Shown here: positions 62,704-64,000 of the stretch, piece by piece | How positions within the stretch are numbered: the first letter of the stretch is position 1 | Layout of the letters: every line of letters begins with the position of its first letter | From: Aquimarina spinulae | Lineage (GTDB): Bacteria > Bacteroidota > Bacteroidia > Flavobacteriales > Flavobacteriaceae | Assembly (NCBI RefSeq): GCF_943373825.1 | Contig: NZ_CALSBP010000001.1 | Span: 1,116,001 to 1,180,000, forward strand | Direction: 5' to 3' | Length of the DNA stretch: 64,000 nucleotides | Translations under genes and position numbers: made by a program | The notes under the pieces: generated by a model | The model's input: only the letters and a program-made list of their open reading frames with translations | Told to the model about the DNA's origin: nothing | Databases searched by the model: none

Positions 62704-64000
62704 CTAATTAGGTTTTACTCTATATGTAATTCTTCTATTAGTTATCACAGTTTTAGCTCCTATAGGAAAGGTGTTAGAAAACTCGGATGTGCTATTTGAT
62801 AATGTTGCAGTTGCGGTTATCAATGTTCCTGCGGGATAAGGTGAAGCTAATGTAATTTCAAAGGAGAAACGATTTGTGGTATCTGCATTTCCATCGGTAT
62901 CTGAGTATGATGAAGTCCCCGAAGCCTGATCCGAACCACTTCCTTCTACTGCAGAACCAAGATATACTTGTCCCTCACCATAATCTTGGGTTAATCCCAA
63001 TTGATTATCACCAGTACTAGCTGTTCCTTGAGAGATATCTGTAACAAAAAATTCTAATGTAGCACCAGGCCTGCTCCAACCACTTACTCTTAATCTATTT
63101 CCCGTAATTACGATAGATTCGAATATAGGAAAATTAAGGCTTCCATTTGGTCCGGTATCACTATCGTTTGTATCGTTTATAGTAACTCCATCACCTACGG
63201 GATTACCAGTAGTTGCTTGATCTATATCAATACCGAGAGCTGGGCTAGACGTACCATTGTTGTATATCGAGTTTTGAGAAATTAAATTTCCAGAAGTATT
63301 ACCTCCGGTTATTACGACACCTGCGCCTCCATTATTTGCAATGATATTTGATGTAATTGAAGAGTTATTCCCATACAAACGTACCCCGCTATTTTCGGTA
63401 ACTCCCGAGCATATTCCTCCATTTTGACCTGAGTTCGTGATTGTATTTTCATTTATTAGTACACCACCAGGGTAATTCCATCCTTCTATTCCAATTGCAG
63501 CGGTATTATTGATCAAGTTATATTGAATTGTAACTCCAGAGCCACTTACCAGAGCAATACCATCAGCACATCCATTAGTACCATTAGCTTCAATATCATT
63601 GTATTGTATAGTGGTCGAAGTTCCTCCGTTAACAAAAAGTCCTGTATCTGTATTTGATGCAATATAATTGTTGGAGATAGTCGAAGTTCCTCCTGTTATT
63701 TCAATTCCATAATCAATGTTTCCAGATGATAGACCGTCTGCATTTACTCCAATAAGATTTCCATCTACTGTAGAAGAACCCGATTCTAATATAATTCCAG
63801 AATTACTTCCTGCATAAATTGAAAGACCTCTTATTACTGTATTATTTCCTTGTACACGAAGTACATCTCCATTGTTTCTGTGCACTTGAATCTCAGGAAG
63901 ATCATAATTAGGTAATGTGTTTCCTGATACTCCTACGGTACTTCCTCCACTTCCAATAGTACCGGTATTGGTATTAGAATACGCCGTTTGTGTTCTACCG
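62704..64000 (-). CDS. Right-handed parallel beta-helix surface protein (partial, N-terminus outside window)
   Basis: The frame is open through base 64000, so the N-terminus lies outside the window; an internal GTG at 63885 is not a real start. The visible 430 or so residues contain beta-helix coils (NNTVIRGLSIYAGSNSG, SSTVDGNLIGVNADG, STISNNYIASNTDTGLFV, TTIQYNDIEANG, GVVITGGNTSGNLISQNSIY) like pectate lyase-type or adhesin proteins. A later beta-sandwich follows (RVSGWSRPGATLEFFV). It ends TVITNRRITYRVKPN without an evident sorting domain. Probably secreted or surface-displayed; no catalytic residues can be assigned. Confidence 0.75.
   Translation of the reverse strand, partial: GRTQTAYSNTNTGTIGSGGSTVGVSGNTLPNYDLPEIQVHRNNGDVLRVQGNNTVIRGLSIYAGSNSGIILESGSSTVDGNLIGVNADGLSSGNIDYGIEITGGTSTISNNYIASNTDTGLFVNGGTSTTIQYNDIEANGTNGCADGIALVSGSGVTIQYNLINNTAAIGIEGWNYPGGVLINENTITNSGQNGGICSGVTENSGVRLYGNNSSITSNIIANNGGAGVVITGGNTSGNLISQNSIYNNGTSSPALGIDIDQATTGNPVGDGVTINDTNDSDTGPNGSLNFPIFESIVITGNRLRVSGWSRPGATLEFFVTDISQGTASTGDNQLGLTQDYGEGQVYLGSAVEGSGSDQASGTSSYSDTDGNADTTNRFSFEITLASPYPAGTLITATATLSNSTSEFSNTFPIGAKTVITNRRITYRVKPN

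Noticed and set aside
62704..63885. GTG at 63885 as the start of the beta-helix gene
   Set aside because: The frame stays open to the window edge with protein-like sequence, so the true start lies outside.

Overview
The window is AT-rich chromosomal DNA from a member of the Bacteroidota, most likely a marine Flavobacteriaceae (Aquimarina or a close relative would fit, but that is inference). Evidence: components and substrates of the type IX secretion system (PorT-like barrel, DUF5103 plug protein, type A and type B C-terminal sorting domains), a TamL-type lipoprotein Omp85, a complete sodium-pumping NADH:quinone reductase operon (nqrABCDEF) with its flavin transferase ApbE, menaquinone-type UbiE, many short lipoboxes with SC or GC, and repeated TAnnTTTG promoter elements typical of the phylum. 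No rRNA, tRNA, CRISPR array, integrase or intact insertion sequence was seen.

Layout. 1-6.9 kb: housekeeping and envelope genes (accD, partial at the left edge; fbaA; tamL; an SpoU RNA methylase; porT; ubiE). 7.1-10.3 kb: trkA-trkH potassium uptake and a small unknown gene. 10.5-17 kb: an aminotransferase and fatty acid desaturase pair with a palindromic operator candidate, rsmG, an old-yellow-enzyme oxidoreductase divergent from an HxlR regulator, a GNAT acetyltransferase and an FAD monooxygenase. 17-22.3 kb: delta-1-pyrroline-5-carboxylate dehydrogenase, an NRDE protein, a methionine-free protein with a non-ATG start, apaG and a DUF3667 membrane protein. 22.5-28 kb: a 1300-residue secreted multidomain protein carrying a type IX sorting tail, and the type IX plug protein. 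28.2-34.3 kb: nqrA to nqrF.

34.3-44.6 kb is the accessory part: a membrane LytTR regulator, a DUF5916 protein, a MITE-like palindromic insertion, a DUF4846 protein followed by a frameshifted glycan-binding-like relic, an outer-membrane barrel, a second decayed copy of the DUF4846 gene tail, and a TPR histidine kinase with a LytTR response regulator and an unknown partner, bounded by dispersed repeats. 44.6-59 kb returns to mostly housekeeping and envelope genes: a small conserved gene with apbE, an astacin-like lipoprotein, a methyltransferase, map, a RidA-like protein, a thioredoxin-like lipoprotein, an ECF sigma/FecR pair, gpmI, two tandem ankyrin proteins, an M48 peptidase, a CAP protein, a Tat-type M15 peptidase and clpP. 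59-64 kb holds three large secreted proteins on the minus strand, the last running off the right edge.

How the genes work together. NqrA-F pump sodium while reducing quinone. ApbE, 11 kb away, is expected to attach FMN to the threonines of NqrB and NqrC. UbiE supplies menaquinone. PorT and the plug protein belong to the type IX machinery that exports proteins such as the 22.5 kb and 61 kb products. FbaA and GpmI are glycolytic. The clearest new leads are a possible A AAA AAA slippery site at 38.87 kb, the MITE-like element at 37.6-37.8 kb, the 10-bp-arm palindrome upstream of the desaturase, and the methionine-free protein whose His/Cys motif order suggests a permuted papain-like fold.
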